Translations under genes and position numbers: made by a program
Notes under the pieces: generated by a model
Told to the model about the DNA's origin: nothing
Databases searched by the model: none
The model's input: the letters and a program-made list of their open reading frames with translations, nothing else
Assembly (NCBI GenBank): GCA_002398365.1
Contig: DGYK01000063.1
Span: forward strand, 110,978-174,977
Origin: Flammeovirgaceae bacterium UBA5008
Lineage (GTDB): Bacteria; Bacteroidota; Bacteroidia; Cytophagales; Cyclobacteriaceae
Direction of reading: 5' to 3'
Length of the DNA: 64,000 nucleotides
In this document: positions 1 to 9,527 of the stretch, one piece after another
Layout: the number at the start of each line of letters is the position of its first letter
Numbering within the stretch: the stretch's first letter is position 1

Positions 1-3000
1 ATTGAATATTTGTGACCCCGTTGGAGAAATCTCCTTTTTGCGAAACGCGCAATTCATATTCAAACACGTAGGTTCCTTTACCTAAATAACCGATAAAGAA
101 ATTGGTAGCCAAATCGCGCGTGCTCTCGTAATACGAAAGTCCATCCTGATACTTGTAAGTCGAAATAGTATTCACCGGCTCAAAGCCAGCAGCGCGCATA
201 TCTTTCAGGTGAACGTATTCCATATCGCGATCTACGCGCAATTCAATACGCACTTTTACCAAATCGCCAATTTGCAATGGTAATTGTGGGGTGATCGGTG
301 TAATCACCGGTCCGCGATCCGTATTGGTTTGCTTGAAGAGTTGCTTCTTCAATTTCAATGGCGTTTCAGCAGGCGTAATTTTATCGAGTTGCTCAAAATA
401 TTGCCAGTAGGCCGCACCCCAGGCTACACCATCATCGGTTTTGGTAATGGTAATCTTACCCATATCATCTTTGATCTCGCCCGCTTGCCACGCAGTTTTA
501 AAATAGCCGGTGCCCGCTTCTACTTTAGTGTCTTCACGTTTCGTTGGGTCAATTGTCTCGCTACCTACTTTGATATCTACCAACTTGGTATTCGCTAAAG
601 CATCAGTGCCTCTTCGCAAAAGCGCATAACACGCTTCGGTAGTTGCTTTGGTGGTTTTCCAATCTTGTGTTTGCTTTTGCTTGAGCAACCACACTTTCAA
701 GTCTTCGACTGATTTTACATCTTTTGCAACTTCATCATACACTTCAATCATCAACGCCTGTGTTTCAATAGGCGCTTGGTACCAATAGTAGCCACGGTCG
801 CTCTTCCAATACATGCCCATTTCTTCCGAGCGTAAGGCGCGCTCATTAAATGACTTGATCATCGCAGCCGGTGTTGTCTTGTCATCATTGCGATGCAGCG
901 CCAAAGCAAGCATTCCTTGCATGTACAGATTCTCTTTCAGCCAATATTTTTTCGCCTGACTTAAATAATAGTAGAATGCATCCTTCGTGTCATCGGGAAC
1001 CGGAACGTCCTTGAAGTAACTTCGCATGTGCAGATATTGAATTTGGGTGTACCCCAAATTATCATCTTCAAACTTTGCCAGTCCTTTTTTGACGAGTGCT
1101 TTCAATCGCTCGTAATCGTCTTGTAATTCATGATCCAAATAACGCAGTGCATTGTTTACCATACTCAACGTGCGTGTATCTTGACGAACTGCTCGAACAC
1201 CCAGCGCATCCAAATGGCCCATGCCGCTGATGATGTGTTGTGTCATGTAGCGATCTTCCGGAAATCCGGGAAACCAGCTAAAACCTCCACTTGAATTTTG
1301 TGCTTTTGCGATTTTGTCGAGTGCACGTTCTTGTTCGCTGGCCATGCGATTCAAATCAAACAGCAATGCTACGCTGCGTTTGCGCTGCGACTCGTCTTTG
1401 GCTTGCAGTACCCACGGTGTTTCCTCCAACAAAGCGGATTTCAATTCCTGATTTTTTTCCAGGTTCGACAACAGTGCATCGGGTTGAATATTCTTCCATG
1501 TGTCAAACACTTGCTTGATGCGTGGATTGGAATTGGCGATATGCGATGCAATACTGTTCGCATAAAACTTACTGAAAGTTTGCTCTACACAGTCATACGG
1601 ATACTCCATCAGGTACGGCAATGCCTGAATGGCATACCATGCGGGATTGGAAGTGAACTCCAGCGTGAAGCGGTGATGACGCAGCGTGGTAGATTTGTTG
1701 TTGATAAACTTCTCGAACTTAAATTCTTTGGTCTGCTTACCGCGAATGGGCAATGGCATTGTTTCTGTCACCAACATGCGGTTGGTCACCACCGGAATGG
1801 TCATCTCTTCTCCATCCGAAAAATTACCAGCTTTGGCTACTACACGATACGTGATGGCTTGCACACCTTCCGGAATTTCAATACTCCACTCCAAGTTAGT
1901 GCTCTGACGTGGTTTCAAAGAAAAATCTTTTGTCTTTCCAATGTTCTTCATTTGCGCATCGATCGGCTTCATGGTCAGCGCGTCAAAGAATTCCAGTTGT
2001 GCTTGTCCGGTTAGATCCGAATCCACCAAGCTGCTCATCTTCACTGAAAAAATCATTTTGTCATTCTCGCGGAAGAAGCGCGGTTGATTAGGCACTACCA
2101 TCAATTCTTTTTGTGTGACCAAATGATTGATGATCGATCCGGATTTTAAATCGGTGGTATGCGCGAAGCCCAACATCTTCCAGCGTGTTAAAGCTTCCGG
2201 AATAGTGAAGTTGATGATGATTTCTCCTTGTTCGTTGGTTTGCAAATGCGGGTAGAAGAAAGCGGTCTCGTTGAAGTTGGTACGCACCTTTACTTGGGAA
2301 AAATCTTGTTTTGAATGAGGCTTCTCTTCAGTGGCTTTATTGTCTATTGACCAATCCGCATCAATTTTTTTTTCATCAGCTACCTCGAGCATTGCAGCTG
2401 GTGCCATAGCCATCGTATCTTCTCGTTTGCCATCCGCATTTGAATATGAAAAATTTGATGGCTTCATATCGAGCTTATACTTTGGGCTCCGAGCCGCCTT
2501 GTCTGAGAAGAAGCCTCTATTCCCATAGAAATACTGATAGAAACTATAATCAAACCAGTTGAAGCTATCAAAGTAAACCCCATTGGGTGATCTTTCTTGA
2601 TCAGGATTCCAGTCTTCGCTAAACAACCGAAGATCTTCCCGATTAAATCCATTCGCACTGCTCCAACCTAACCGTGTGTTATTCGAATTGAAAAAATGAG
2701 CGTACCAATTATTACTTCTAAACTCATCGAGCGATTCATCGTAGAGAGTTGCCACCATTTCGGCTGCTACTTTTTCGGCTGTGTTTCCCTTCACTAATAT
2801 TTTCCACTGCTCTTGTTGCCCCGGCTGCAACTTATCGCGGAAGCTGGCAAAAGAAATAGTCAATGCTTTGTTACTGAATGGAACCGAAATGGCCTGGCTA
2901 TGGGTGTAAAGTCGGTTATCTTTGATGAATGCATAATGAATACCCACATCGCCCCGGTATTCTTCTTTAATCAATACTTCGAACTTTCGTTGCTCGTTGC

Positions 3001-6000
3001 TAAAAGAAATCCATTCTTTCGATAATAGTTGGCCATCGAGTTCTAGTTCGTAAAGAACATTTACCTTTTTATCCGCAGTGCCAAGAATAAAACTAGCTTT
3101 CTCACCCGGCTCGCCTTCCATTTTCAGCGGCTGAAAATAATCTACCTGCGGAGTAGCAATTGTTTTATCAGAAGGAGCTGATACTGTAAAGTAAGTTACT
3201 TCTTTCACTTCTTGCCCCGAGGCATCTAGCGCTTTAATCTCCAACACATACTCTCCCGATTTCCATTTATTCAAATTCGCTAGTGCAAAGGTTTTTTTCT
3301 CAGCTGTGTTAAAATTCAAATTAAAAACTTCGGTGGCTCGTTCCCATTTTAGTTTGTTGGTCTCATCAGCAAATAAATCGATTGGAAACAGTTGATAATA
3401 CTGCTCACGCGTATACAGCGCACGGTCGGGTTGCTCCCACAGGCGATTACGAAATACTTTTGTTGGCGATTTTAGTTCAAAGATTTGAATACTTCCTTTC
3501 GCAGCTTCAAATTGTCCGGCCAAGTTTGTAGTGGATATCGAAAATTCTTTGGCAGGATCGAGTTGGTCCTTATTAATATTGCCAATGTAGACACCTACTT
3601 GCAATGATTTATATCCAACCGAAATAGTAGTGCTGTTGCTGTGTGTTTCGCCATTGATGTCGGTAACATCGGCATAGATGGTGTAATCAAAAATCGGATC
3701 AGAAGCCTTGTCCACACTTCGATCAGGAAGTGCCGTAAAGTTTACTTTGAACTTTCCATCAGCATCCGTTTTTGCAATCCCATTGGCAATTTCCATTTCA
3801 GGTGAACTTGGGTAATAACCCCATCGACACCACCACCAATACGGATAGCGTGCCACACGCACCACACGATAACTTACCGAGGCGCCATCAATGTTGGCTC
3901 CTGAATAGGCTCGGGCAAATCCTTCCGCCTCAATATTCTGATCCAAACGATAAGAGCCCTTCATTGGCTCAAATGCCACTTCAAATTTCGGGCGCTTGTA
4001 TTCCTCCACCGAAAAATAAACACTTCCTGTTCCGGCTGTATCCTGCAAACTCATTTGTCCGGTAAGTCCTGATGAAGGCGCAACGAACGTGCCACTAAAT
4101 GTTCCAAACTCATTTGTCGTCACTTCCACTTTGCCACGCTCTTGATGATTCACATCATAAAGCACAATCGTATGAATTGATTTCTTTCCAAGCTCCGAAG
4201 TTTTGTCGTCCGTGTTGACAACTACTCCTTTAAAATAAATGGTTTGCCCCGGACGATAGATGGCGCGATCCAAGAAGAAAAAGGTTCTTACAAATTTTTC
4301 ACGTTTTACTTCCCGATACTGGTAGATGCTTCCATTATAATAGGGCCCACGGTCAATCGGAGTCGTGCTGATCCGATCGGTTCGTAAACTGAAATTGAAA
4401 GAGAAGCTTCTGTTATCATCTTTTGTTTGATAGGGCACGCGAACATATCCTTTGGCATCGGATGTGTAGCTACCAATCTTCACAGGCTCGTACTCGTTTC
4501 TTCGCGAGTTGTATTTGCTCGCAAACACTTCTGTCAATACACCAGCCAATGGCTCACCGCTTTTGCGATGCAACACATACAGTTCGGTACTGCCATCTTT
4601 TACGGAGCGATGGATATAACTAATGTTGGAGACAGTAGTAAACGCATAGGCTAGTCCATTTTTACCAATAACAAAATCAGGTCGATGGCTGTAGAGCACC
4701 ATGTATTCGCCCACAGGCAGTGCATCGAGTTTCACTTCTAAACTATGCTGCTGATAATCTTTGTCATCGGGTAAGACAAACTTGCCCGACTTGATGGGAG
4801 TTTTTGGCAAAAAGTATTCCAGAAATTTTTGTTCCTGATCGACATCGTATTTGCGCTCCCACTTCCTTCGCTGTGCCTGTACTTCTTCGCGGGTAACTTT
4901 AATGATACGATAGTGGAGATCGGTTACATTCTTATACCGGACCAAACTGCGAAAGGGCTCATTGGGAATATTAGTATCTTCAATAACAGCGCTGATCGTT
5001 TTCGTGAGAATGCTTTGTTGAAGGTTTTCGCACTGAATGGCTCCATCCGAATCTTTGAATCGCTTCTTAGCAGATTCGGCTATGTCAAACGCTTTTTTGA
5101 AATCCCACTTGTGGTTGTCGGATTGAAGTGGTTTGTACAGTGATGCATCTTCATAATAAGTTTGCGCGATGAGATAAGTTACTCGCGTAGAGATAGGAAG
5201 AAGAATATATTTCTGCTCTAACCTCTCCAATGCCTTTCGATATAATTCTTTTTTTGTAGGCAGCACGTGGTTGGCATACACAAATGAAATGCGCTGAATT
5301 TCTAAATCCACTAATGCCTCCGGATCTTTATCAGTTAAATGAAACGCTGTTAACTCCTGAAACAGCTGCATCGCGTAAAGCTTGAGTGAATACGTGTCCT
5401 TTGAAGAAATTGGCAGCTTTGAAAACTCAGCTGCATCGGAAAAATATTCGTCCTTATCTAAAACAAAGGCATAGGCCGGTTGCGTGATGGCCGCTTCTTC
5501 TCCGGAGGCAAAGCTCAACGCACGGTGCGCTAAAAAATCAAAAAGTGTAGCGCGGTAGCTTCTTCCTTTTTCATTTCCGGAATGAAGCACCTGGTCATAT
5601 AATGCAATAGGTGTGGCTTTGCTTTTCTCTGATTCTTGCAGCGAAAGTTTGTATTGTTGAAATGTTTCTTCAATAATCTTAGTTAAGCTCCATGTTTCGA
5701 TGTCATCTTGTTTCACATTCGCTACTTCACTTCGCTCATTAAATCGGTAGCGGTTGTTTTGATAATACTGCCAATACATTTCGGCTAGCATGGAATGTAG
5801 CAAAGGCTTCGTTGGGAAGGTAGCCGCGTTAGCCTCTTCACGCAGCTTAATCAGGTTTTTTACAAAAGCATTTTCCTCTTTATAGTCGATGAACTTGAGT
5901 TGATGAATCACCGCCTTCACCAATTGGGGTGCGTTCTGTTCTTTTTTTGCTTGCTCGTAAATCGCGTTCACCGCTTTTAGTGCGGATTCGGGCAAACCTT

Positions 6001-6127
6001 TACTTTCAAAATCAGAGACCTCTTTCCAGGCCTGTTCGTAATTGTGGGGCATTGATGTGGGTTTTGTTTGTGCACAACTAAGTTGTGCGAAAGTGATGAT
6101 TAGAATAACGAGAAAATGATTTTTCAT
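1..6127 (-). CDS. Alpha-2-macroglobulin family protein, C-terminus cut by window edge
   Basis: An open frame runs on the minus strand from ATG at 6127-6125 to base 1 with no stop, giving about 2042 residues. The N-terminus is a hydrophobic export signal ending in LSCAQ, which could be cut by signal peptidase I before Gln or be an atypical lipobox. The middle has macroglobulin-like beta domains and the A2M block (RWKMLGFAHT, near 2180). A thioester motif CVEQ lies at residues 1513-1516 (1580-1591), within YPYDCVEQT. The last residues visible (YVFEYELRVS) match the end of the family, so only a few tens of residues are probably missing. Family members trap proteases by a covalent thioester in the cell envelope. 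It looks monocistronic, with a terminator of the next gene 110 bp upstream of its start. Family sure; substrate unknown. Confidence 0.92.
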   Translation of the reverse strand, partial: MKNHFLVILIITFAQLSCAQTKPTSMPHNYEQAWKEVSDFESKGLPESALKAVNAIYEQAKKEQNAPQLVKAVIHQLKFIDYKEENAFVKNLIKLREEANAATFPTKPLLHSMLAEMYWQYYQNNRYRFNERSEVANVKQDDIETWSLTKIIEETFQQYKLSLQESEKSKATPIALYDQVLHSGNEKGRSYRATLFDFLAHRALSFASGEEAAITQPAYAFVLDKDEYFSDAAEFSKLPISSKDTYSLKLYAMQLFQELTAFHLTDKDPEALVDLEIQRISFVYANHVLPTKKELYRKALERLEQKYILLPISTRVTYLIAQTYYEDASLYKPLQSDNHKWDFKKAFDIAESAKKRFKDSDGAIQCENLQQSILTKTISAVIEDTNIPNEPFRSLVRYKNVTDLHYRIIKVTREEVQAQRRKWERKYDVDQEQKFLEYFLPKTPIKSGKFVLPDDKDYQQHSLEVKLDALPVGEYMVLYSHRPDFVIGKNGLAYAFTTVSNISYIHRSVKDGSTELYVLHRKSGEPLAGVLTEVFASKYNSRRNEYEPVKIGSYTSDAKGYVRVPYQTKDDNRSFSFNFSLRTDRISTTPIDRGPYYNGSIYQYREVKREKFVRTFFFLDRAIYRPGQTIYFKGVVVNTDDKTSELGKKSIHTIVLYDVNHQERGKVEVTTNEFGTFSGTFVAPSSGLTGQMSLQDTAGTGSVYFSVEEYKRPKFEVAFEPMKGSYRLDQNIEAEGFARAYSGANIDGASVSYRVVRVARYPYWWWCRWGYYPSSPEMEIANGIAKTDADGKFKVNFTALPDRSVDKASDPIFDYTIYADVTDINGETHSNSTTISVGYKSLQVGVYIGNINKDQLDPAKEFSISTTNLAGQFEAAKGSIQIFELKSPTKVFRNRLWEQPDRALYTREQYYQLFPIDLFADETNKLKWERATEVFNLNFNTAEKKTFALANLNKWKSGEYVLEIKALDASGQEVKEVTYFTVSAPSDKTIATPQVDYFQPLKMEGEPGEKASFILGTADKKVNVLYELELDGQLLSKEWISFSNEQRKFEVLIKEEYRGDVGIHYAFIKDNRLYTHSQAISVPFSNKALTISFASFRDKLQPGQQEQWKILVKGNTAEKVAAEMVATLYDESLDEFRSNNWYAHFFNSNNTRLGWSSANGFNREDLRLFSEDWNPDQERSPNGVYFDSFNWFDYSFYQYFYGNRGFFSDKAARSPKYKLDMKPSNFSYSNADGKREDTMAMAPAAMLEVADEKKIDADWSIDNKATEEKPHSKQDFSQVKVRTNFNETAFFYPHLQTNEQGEIIINFTIPEALTRWKMLGFAHTTDLKSGSIINHLVTQKELMVVPNQPRFFRENDKMIFSVKMSSLVDSDLTGQAQLEFFDALTMKPIDAQMKNIGKTKDFSLKPRQSTNLEWSIEIPEGVQAITYRVVAKAGNFSDGEEMTIPVVTNRMLVTETMPLPIRGKQTKEFKFEKFINNKSTTLRHHRFTLEFTSNPAWYAIQALPYLMEYPYDCVEQTFSKFYANSIASHIANSNPRIKQVFDTWKNIQPDALLSNLEKNQELKSALLEETPWVLQAKDESQRKRSVALLFDLNRMASEQERALDKIAKAQNSSGGFSWFPGFPEDRYMTQHIISGMGHLDALGVRAVRQDTRTLSMVNNALRYLDHELQDDYERLKALVKKGLAKFEDDNLGYTQIQYLHMRSYFKDVPVPDDTKDAFYYYLSQAKKYWLKENLYMQGMLALALHRNDDKTTPAAMIKSFNERALRSEEMGMYWKSDRGYYWYQAPIETQALMIEVYDEVAKDVKSVEDLKVWLLKQKQTQDWKTTKATTEACYALLRRGTDALANTKLVDIKVGSETIDPTKREDTKVEAGTGYFKTAWQAGEIKDDMGKITITKTDDGVAWGAAYWQYFEQLDKITPAETPLKLKKQLFKQTNTDRGPVITPITPQLPLQIGDLVKVRIELRVDRDMEYVHLKDMRAAGFEPVNTISTYKYQDGLSYYESTRDLATNFFIGYLGKGTYVFEYELRVSQKGDFSNGVTNIQ

Positions 6128-6239
6128 AAATCGCATGGATTACCTACTTAATTTAAAAATGGTCAATAGTCACAGACATAAGATGCAAAAACGATGCAAT
6201 TCCATAATGCGCATCTCATTTTTATAAAATATTATTGAA

Positions 6240-6271
6240 TGTAAAAAAATACCCCGACAATGCCGGGGTAT
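6240..6271 (-). terminator. Rho-independent terminator of the pseudouridine synthase gene
   Basis: An 8-bp perfect stem (ATACCCCG at 6249-6256, CGGGGTAT at 6264-6271) with a 7-nt loop is followed on the minus strand by a run of seven T. It lies 27 bp after the stop of the gene that starts at 7890. Confidence 0.85.
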
Positions 6272-6297
6272 TTGGTGAAAGGATATTTTGCGTTTGC

Positions 6298-7890
6298 CTA
6301 GTTAAAATGCTTCAATTTTACCACCTCCTCAGGTTTTAAAAAGCGCCATTGGCCGCGACCTAAATCTTTTTTATCCAGACCGGCATATACCACCCGATCC
6401 AGTTTCACCACTTCATATCCAAGCGATTCAAAAATTCTACGTACAATGCGATTCCAGCCAATGTGCAATTCAATACCCACAGTCATCTCGTCTACCATCG
6501 CCAAATCATCTACAATGGCTCTGCCCTCTTCCAAATAAACACCTTCCTGTATTTTGACAAAATCTGCTTTCGTAATTGGCTTATCCAAAGTTGCCTTGTA
6601 AATCTTTTTTGCTTTGTACGATGGATGCGTCAACTTATCTGCCAAATCGCCATCATTCGTTAGTAACAATAAGCCTGTGGTGTTTCTGTCCAATCTTCCT
6701 ACCGGATAAATTCTTTCTTTACCTGCATTGGCCACTAGATTCATCACTGTGTTTCGCTCTTGCGGATCATCTGTAGTAGTGATAAATCCTTTGGGTTTGT
6801 TCAACAAAATATAAACCGGCTTTTCCGCTTTCAAGCGTCTACCTTCGTAGCGTACATCGTCTGTCATTTTTACTTTGTGGCCCATCTCAGTGATGGTCAC
6901 TCCATTCACCGTCACCAATCCCATTTTAATATATTCGTCCGCTTCTCTGCGGCTACCCACGCCACTATTGGCCATGAATTTATTCAAGCGAATGGTGGCG
7001 CCTTCTTCCACTACTTTCTCTTTGTATTCAGGTCGCTGAGGTGCCGAGTCCGAAGCAAACTTTGAATCAGCAAAAGGTTTTTTGCCCTCAGGCTTAACTC
7101 CTTTTTTCACTACATCGGCACGAGAGAATTTTTTCGGACGTTCTTCACTTTCGTCAAACGGGCGGCTGCTTCTGCGAGCGGGCTTTGCATCGTCACCATC
7201 GCGTGGGCCACTAAAGCTTTTACGAAATGGTTTTTCATCGTCTCTTTTAGCGAATGGCTTTGAGAATGAACGAGGTTTGTCGCTATCAAACGAGCGGGTA
7301 TCTCTGCGCGGTCTTTTGTCATCGCCCTCTTTTGAAAAGCGAGGTTTGTCCGAAGAGAATCGTTCTTTGCGTTCGCCAAATGGTTTATCGGAACCAAAAG
7401 AATGATCATCTCTGCGAGGTCTTTTATCATCACCCTCTCTTGAAAAGCGGGGTTTGTCTGAAGAGAATCGTTCTTTGCGTTCACCAAATGGTTTGTCGCT
7501 TCTCTTATCAAACGATCCTTTGGTGAAACGTTTCGGTCTATCAGAACCACTGTTGAATGAACGTTTTTCACCAAATGGTTTTGAACTGGGTCTTGAGTAA
7601 GGTCGGTCACTGCCTTCGCCTCGTTTTTCAAATGGTTTTGAATAGCGCTTCGATCTTTCAGAAGAAGAATCATCTCTTCGTCCAAATGATTTTCTTTCTC
7701 CATCGGCACCACCAAAGCGCGAAGGTCTTCCTTCGCCACGTGGCCGATCTTCACCTCGAGAGGAGTACGATTTTTTGGGGCGCTCGGAGTCAAAACGCTT
7801 TTCATCTTTCTTGCGACTGCGAAAGGATTTTTCGGCATCGGTTCGTTTGCCAAATGAGCTGCTTTTACCAGTTGATCTAGGACGGGCCAT
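6298..7890 (-). CDS. RluB/RsuA-family rRNA pseudouridine synthase with long disordered N-terminal tail
   Basis: 530 residues. Residues 1-295 are almost only R, K, S, D, E, G, P and F and look disordered. An S4 RNA-binding domain follows (about 300-345, RLNKFMANSGVGSRREAD), then the catalytic domain (about 357-520) with the motif GRLDRNTTG, where D401 should be the nucleophile. The family isomerises uridine to pseudouridine in rRNA, RluB at a 23S site. Normal members are 240-300 residues, so the extra half is the tail, which contains two near-identical 36-residue repeats (132-203). Tails of this kind occur on RluB homologues in Bacteroidota and may add RNA binding (inference). The gene ends in a clear terminator and lies after scpB on the same strand. 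Confidence 0.93.
   Translation of the reverse strand: MARPRSTGKSSSFGKRTDAEKSFRSRKKDEKRFDSERPKKSYSSRGEDRPRGEGRPSRFGGADGERKSFGRRDDSSSERSKRYSKPFEKRGEGSDRPYSRPSSKPFGEKRSFNSGSDRPKRFTKGSFDKRSDKPFGERKERFSSDKPRFSREGDDKRPRRDDHSFGSDKPFGERKERFSSDKPRFSKEGDDKRPRRDTRSFDSDKPRSFSKPFAKRDDEKPFRKSFSGPRDGDDAKPARRSSRPFDESEERPKKFSRADVVKKGVKPEGKKPFADSKFASDSAPQRPEYKEKVVEEGATIRLNKFMANSGVGSRREADEYIKMGLVTVNGVTITEMGHKVKMTDDVRYEGRRLKAEKPVYILLNKPKGFITTTDDPQERNTVMNLVANAGKERIYPVGRLDRNTTGLLLLTNDGDLADKLTHPSYKAKKIYKATLDKPITKADFVKIQEGVYLEEGRAIVDDLAMVDEMTVGIELHIGWNRIVRRIFESLGYEVVKLDRVVYAGLDKKDLGRGQWRFLKPEEVVKLKHFN
7282..7497 (-). repeat. Tandem 108-bp coding repeat (2 copies) in the RluB-like tail
   Basis: The units are 7390-7497 and 7282-7389, each 36 codons, beginning DKPFGERKERFSS and continuing through DDKRPRRD. 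They differ at only a few residues (R/K in the middle, DHSFGS against TRSFDS at the end). They lie in frame, so unit gain or loss would change tail length without breaking the protein. Confidence 0.85.
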
Positions 7891-7921
7891 AGGTAGGTTG
7901 ATTCAAAAGTTAATATATGAA

Positions 7922-7942
7922 CAGCCTGATCATGATCGGCTG
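7922..7942. promoter_or_regulatory. Inverted repeat between scpB and the pseudouridine synthase gene
   Basis: CAGCC and GGCTG arms flank the palindrome GATCATGATC. It lies 32 bp upstream of the start at 7890 and 65 bp after the scpB stop. No T-run follows on either strand, so it is more like an operator or RNA-processing hairpin than a terminator. Function unknown. Confidence 0.35.
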
Positions 7943-8006
7943 AAAGGGCAAGTTACGGAAGTGTGAGTGCATTGGCTAATGGGCGTACCATCCGCCAAGA
8001 TTGTGA

Positions 8007-8615
8007 TTAGTTTTCGGGTGTTTCGCCAATGGTGTTAACCTCGTTGGTAAAATCCTTCGGTGTGGGTAGTTCCGTGATGTCATTGATCCCAAAGTACTCC
8101 ATGAATTTCACGCTGGTGCCATACAAAATAGGGCGGCCAATGGTTTCTGCTTTACCTTGAATCTCAATGAGACCTTTGTCCAACAGCTTCTGAATGGCGT
8201 AATCGCAGTTTACACCGCGAATGTTTTCTACTTCGGTTTTAGAAATGGGCTGCTTATACGCAATGATAGACAGGGTCTCCATGGCTGATGTAGACAATCT
8301 TTTTTTGGATTGCTGCTTCAGCATGATACCAATGCTGGCTTGATAAGCCGGCTTTGTCAAAAACTGATACCCTCCGGCTGCTTTGTAGAGCTGAAAGGAA
8401 AAATCATCGCTTTTGAATTTCTCTTCCAACTGGGCAATAGCCCCTTCAATATCCGCTTCCGGCACATCCGCATTGAACATTTCTGAAAGGCACGCTTTCA
8501 AGTCAGCCACTTTTGTTGCAGTGGGAGAGCAAAATATCAATGCTTCAATGTGGTTTTGTAGAAAGTCCAAAGTGATCGATTTTAAAAATATTTCTGTTTG
8601 TTCTAAACTAAACAC
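8007..8615 (-). CDS. scpB: Segregation and condensation protein B
   Basis: 202 residues from a GTG at 8615. ScpB is the winged-helix kite subunit that, with ScpA, completes the SMC condensin complex in chromosome segregation. The hallmark second winged helix is clear (SAMETLSIIAYKQPISKTEV, then IRGVNCDYAIQKLLDKGLI and GRPILYGTS). Family proteins usually begin close to HIEALIF, so translation may really start at the TTG at 8570, giving MDFLQNHIEALIF and 187 residues; neither start has a good ribosome-binding site. The gene is 16 bp downstream of the DksA-like gene on the same strand and is probably transcribed with it. I see no scpA in the window. Confidence 0.92.
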   Translation of the reverse strand: MFSLEQTEIFLKSITLDFLQNHIEALIFCSPTATKVADLKACLSEMFNADVPEADIEGAIAQLEEKFKSDDFSFQLYKAAGGYQFLTKPAYQASIGIMLKQQSKKRLSTSAMETLSIIAYKQPISKTEVENIRGVNCDYAIQKLLDKGLIEIQGKAETIGRPILYGTSVKFMEYFGINDITELPTPKDFTNEVNTIGETPEN

Positions 8616-8631
8616 CCAAGCCCATTAGGCT

Positions 8632-9432
8632 TTAGTCTTGCTTCATCATCTTAGCCTCGATGGATTGCGTAGTGTGAGGTACAGCAATCAATCGCTCTTT
8701 AGAAATCAGCTTGCCAGTTACAGAACAGATTCCATATGTTCTGTTTTTGATACGAACCAGTGCGTTTTCCAGATTCGTGATGTACTTCTGTTGGCGTGCG
8801 GCCAATTGGCTCAGATTTTCTTTCTCAGCTGTTTCAGCACCGTCTTCCAGTACTTTGGTGTTTCCACCGGAAGTACTATCTGTTCCTGCATCGTTGGTAC
8901 GGGTAAGTGTGTCTTTCAGAATTTTAAATTCTTCTTTTGCCTTATCCAGTTTGGCAATGATCATCACTTCAAATTCTTTTAGTTCCTCATCGCTGTAACG
9001 AGTCTTGTCTTCGTTAACATTTGGATTCTTAGCTTGAGGATGGGCGATTGGTCGTTGATTAATGATAGGAAAAATGTTTAGTTGTGAGGGTGATAATTTT
9101 AATGGCGCTGCCGCAGGCTTATGCGCTCTTACTTCTTCGTTTGCTACTTTCTTTTCGATTTCCTGAGATTTTACCGCAGGTGCTTTTTCCTTCTTAGGCG
9201 CTTCCTTCTTTGCCTTTACAACCTCCTTTTTAGGGGCAGGCTTTGGAGCTACTTTAGCCACAACCTTCTTTGCTACCTTTTTGGCTGGAGCTGCTTTTTT
9301 AGCAGGCGCGGCTTTTTTCGCAGGTGCCTTTGCTTTGGCTTTGGGGGTTGGCTTTGCCTTGGCGGCAGGTTTGGATTTAGCTGGAGCTTTTTTAGCAGGC
9401 TTAGCTGCTTTTTTCTTGGTTGTTTTAGCCAT
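8632..9432 (-). CDS. DksA/TraR-like protein with histone-H1-like basic N-terminal tail
   Basis: 266 residues. Residues 1-105 consist mainly of K, A and P with PAKKA-type repeats, like histone H1 tails. The C-terminal part (about 148-266) has the DksA coiled coil and end motif (ENALVRIKNRTYGICSVTGKLI, then RLIAVPHTTQS). In classical DksA four cysteines bind zinc; here only the first remains (C-S-V-T, and T-T-Q-S at the second pair), so the zinc finger is degenerate. DksA proteins act in the secondary channel of RNA polymerase. The tail suggests nucleic-acid binding (inference). It is led by a strong promoter match at 9467-9495 and followed closely by scpB. Confidence 0.85.
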   Translation of the reverse strand: MAKTTKKKAAKPAKKAPAKSKPAAKAKPTPKAKAKAPAKKAAPAKKAAPAKKVAKKVVAKVAPKPAPKKEVVKAKKEAPKKEKAPAVKSQEIEKKVANEEVRAHKPAAAPLKLSPSQLNIFPIINQRPIAHPQAKNPNVNEDKTRYSDEELKEFEVMIIAKLDKAKEEFKILKDTLTRTNDAGTDSTSGGNTKVLEDGAETAEKENLSQLAARQQKYITNLENALVRIKNRTYGICSVTGKLISKERLIAVPHTTQSIEAKMMKQD

Positions 9433-9466
9433 AAGAAAGTCTCTTCAGGGTGTTAAAAAAGATGCG

Positions 9467-9495
9467 CAAAAATACGGGGTCGGGTGTGAAACAAA
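9467..9495 (-). promoter_or_regulatory. Bacteroidota-type promoter of the DksA-like gene
   Basis: On the minus strand TTTG (9492-9495) is followed after 17 bp by TATTTTTG (9467-9474), an exact TAnnTTTG match. The start codon at 9432 lies about 34 bp downstream. Confidence 0.65.
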
Positions 9496-9527
9496 AAATC
9501 TATTGGGATTAATTCCCTGAACAAAAA

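Noticed and set aside
1298..2014. 238-codon plus-strand frame opposite the alpha-2-macroglobulin gene
   Set aside because: It is fully antisense to a clear domain including the thioester motif and has no recognisable protein features.
7282..7497. Tandem repeat as a CRISPR-like array
   Set aside because: The units are 108 bp, contiguous, in frame, with no spacers.
7110..7853. 247-codon minus-strand frame in another phase within the pseudouridine synthase gene
   Set aside because: It is a shadow of the low-complexity tail: repeated codons keep the alternative frame open. No family resemblance.
9121..9520. Plus-strand frames opposite the DksA-like gene's basic tail
   Set aside because: The tail's biased codons keep the other strand open; the frames give leucine/phenylalanine-rich nonsense.
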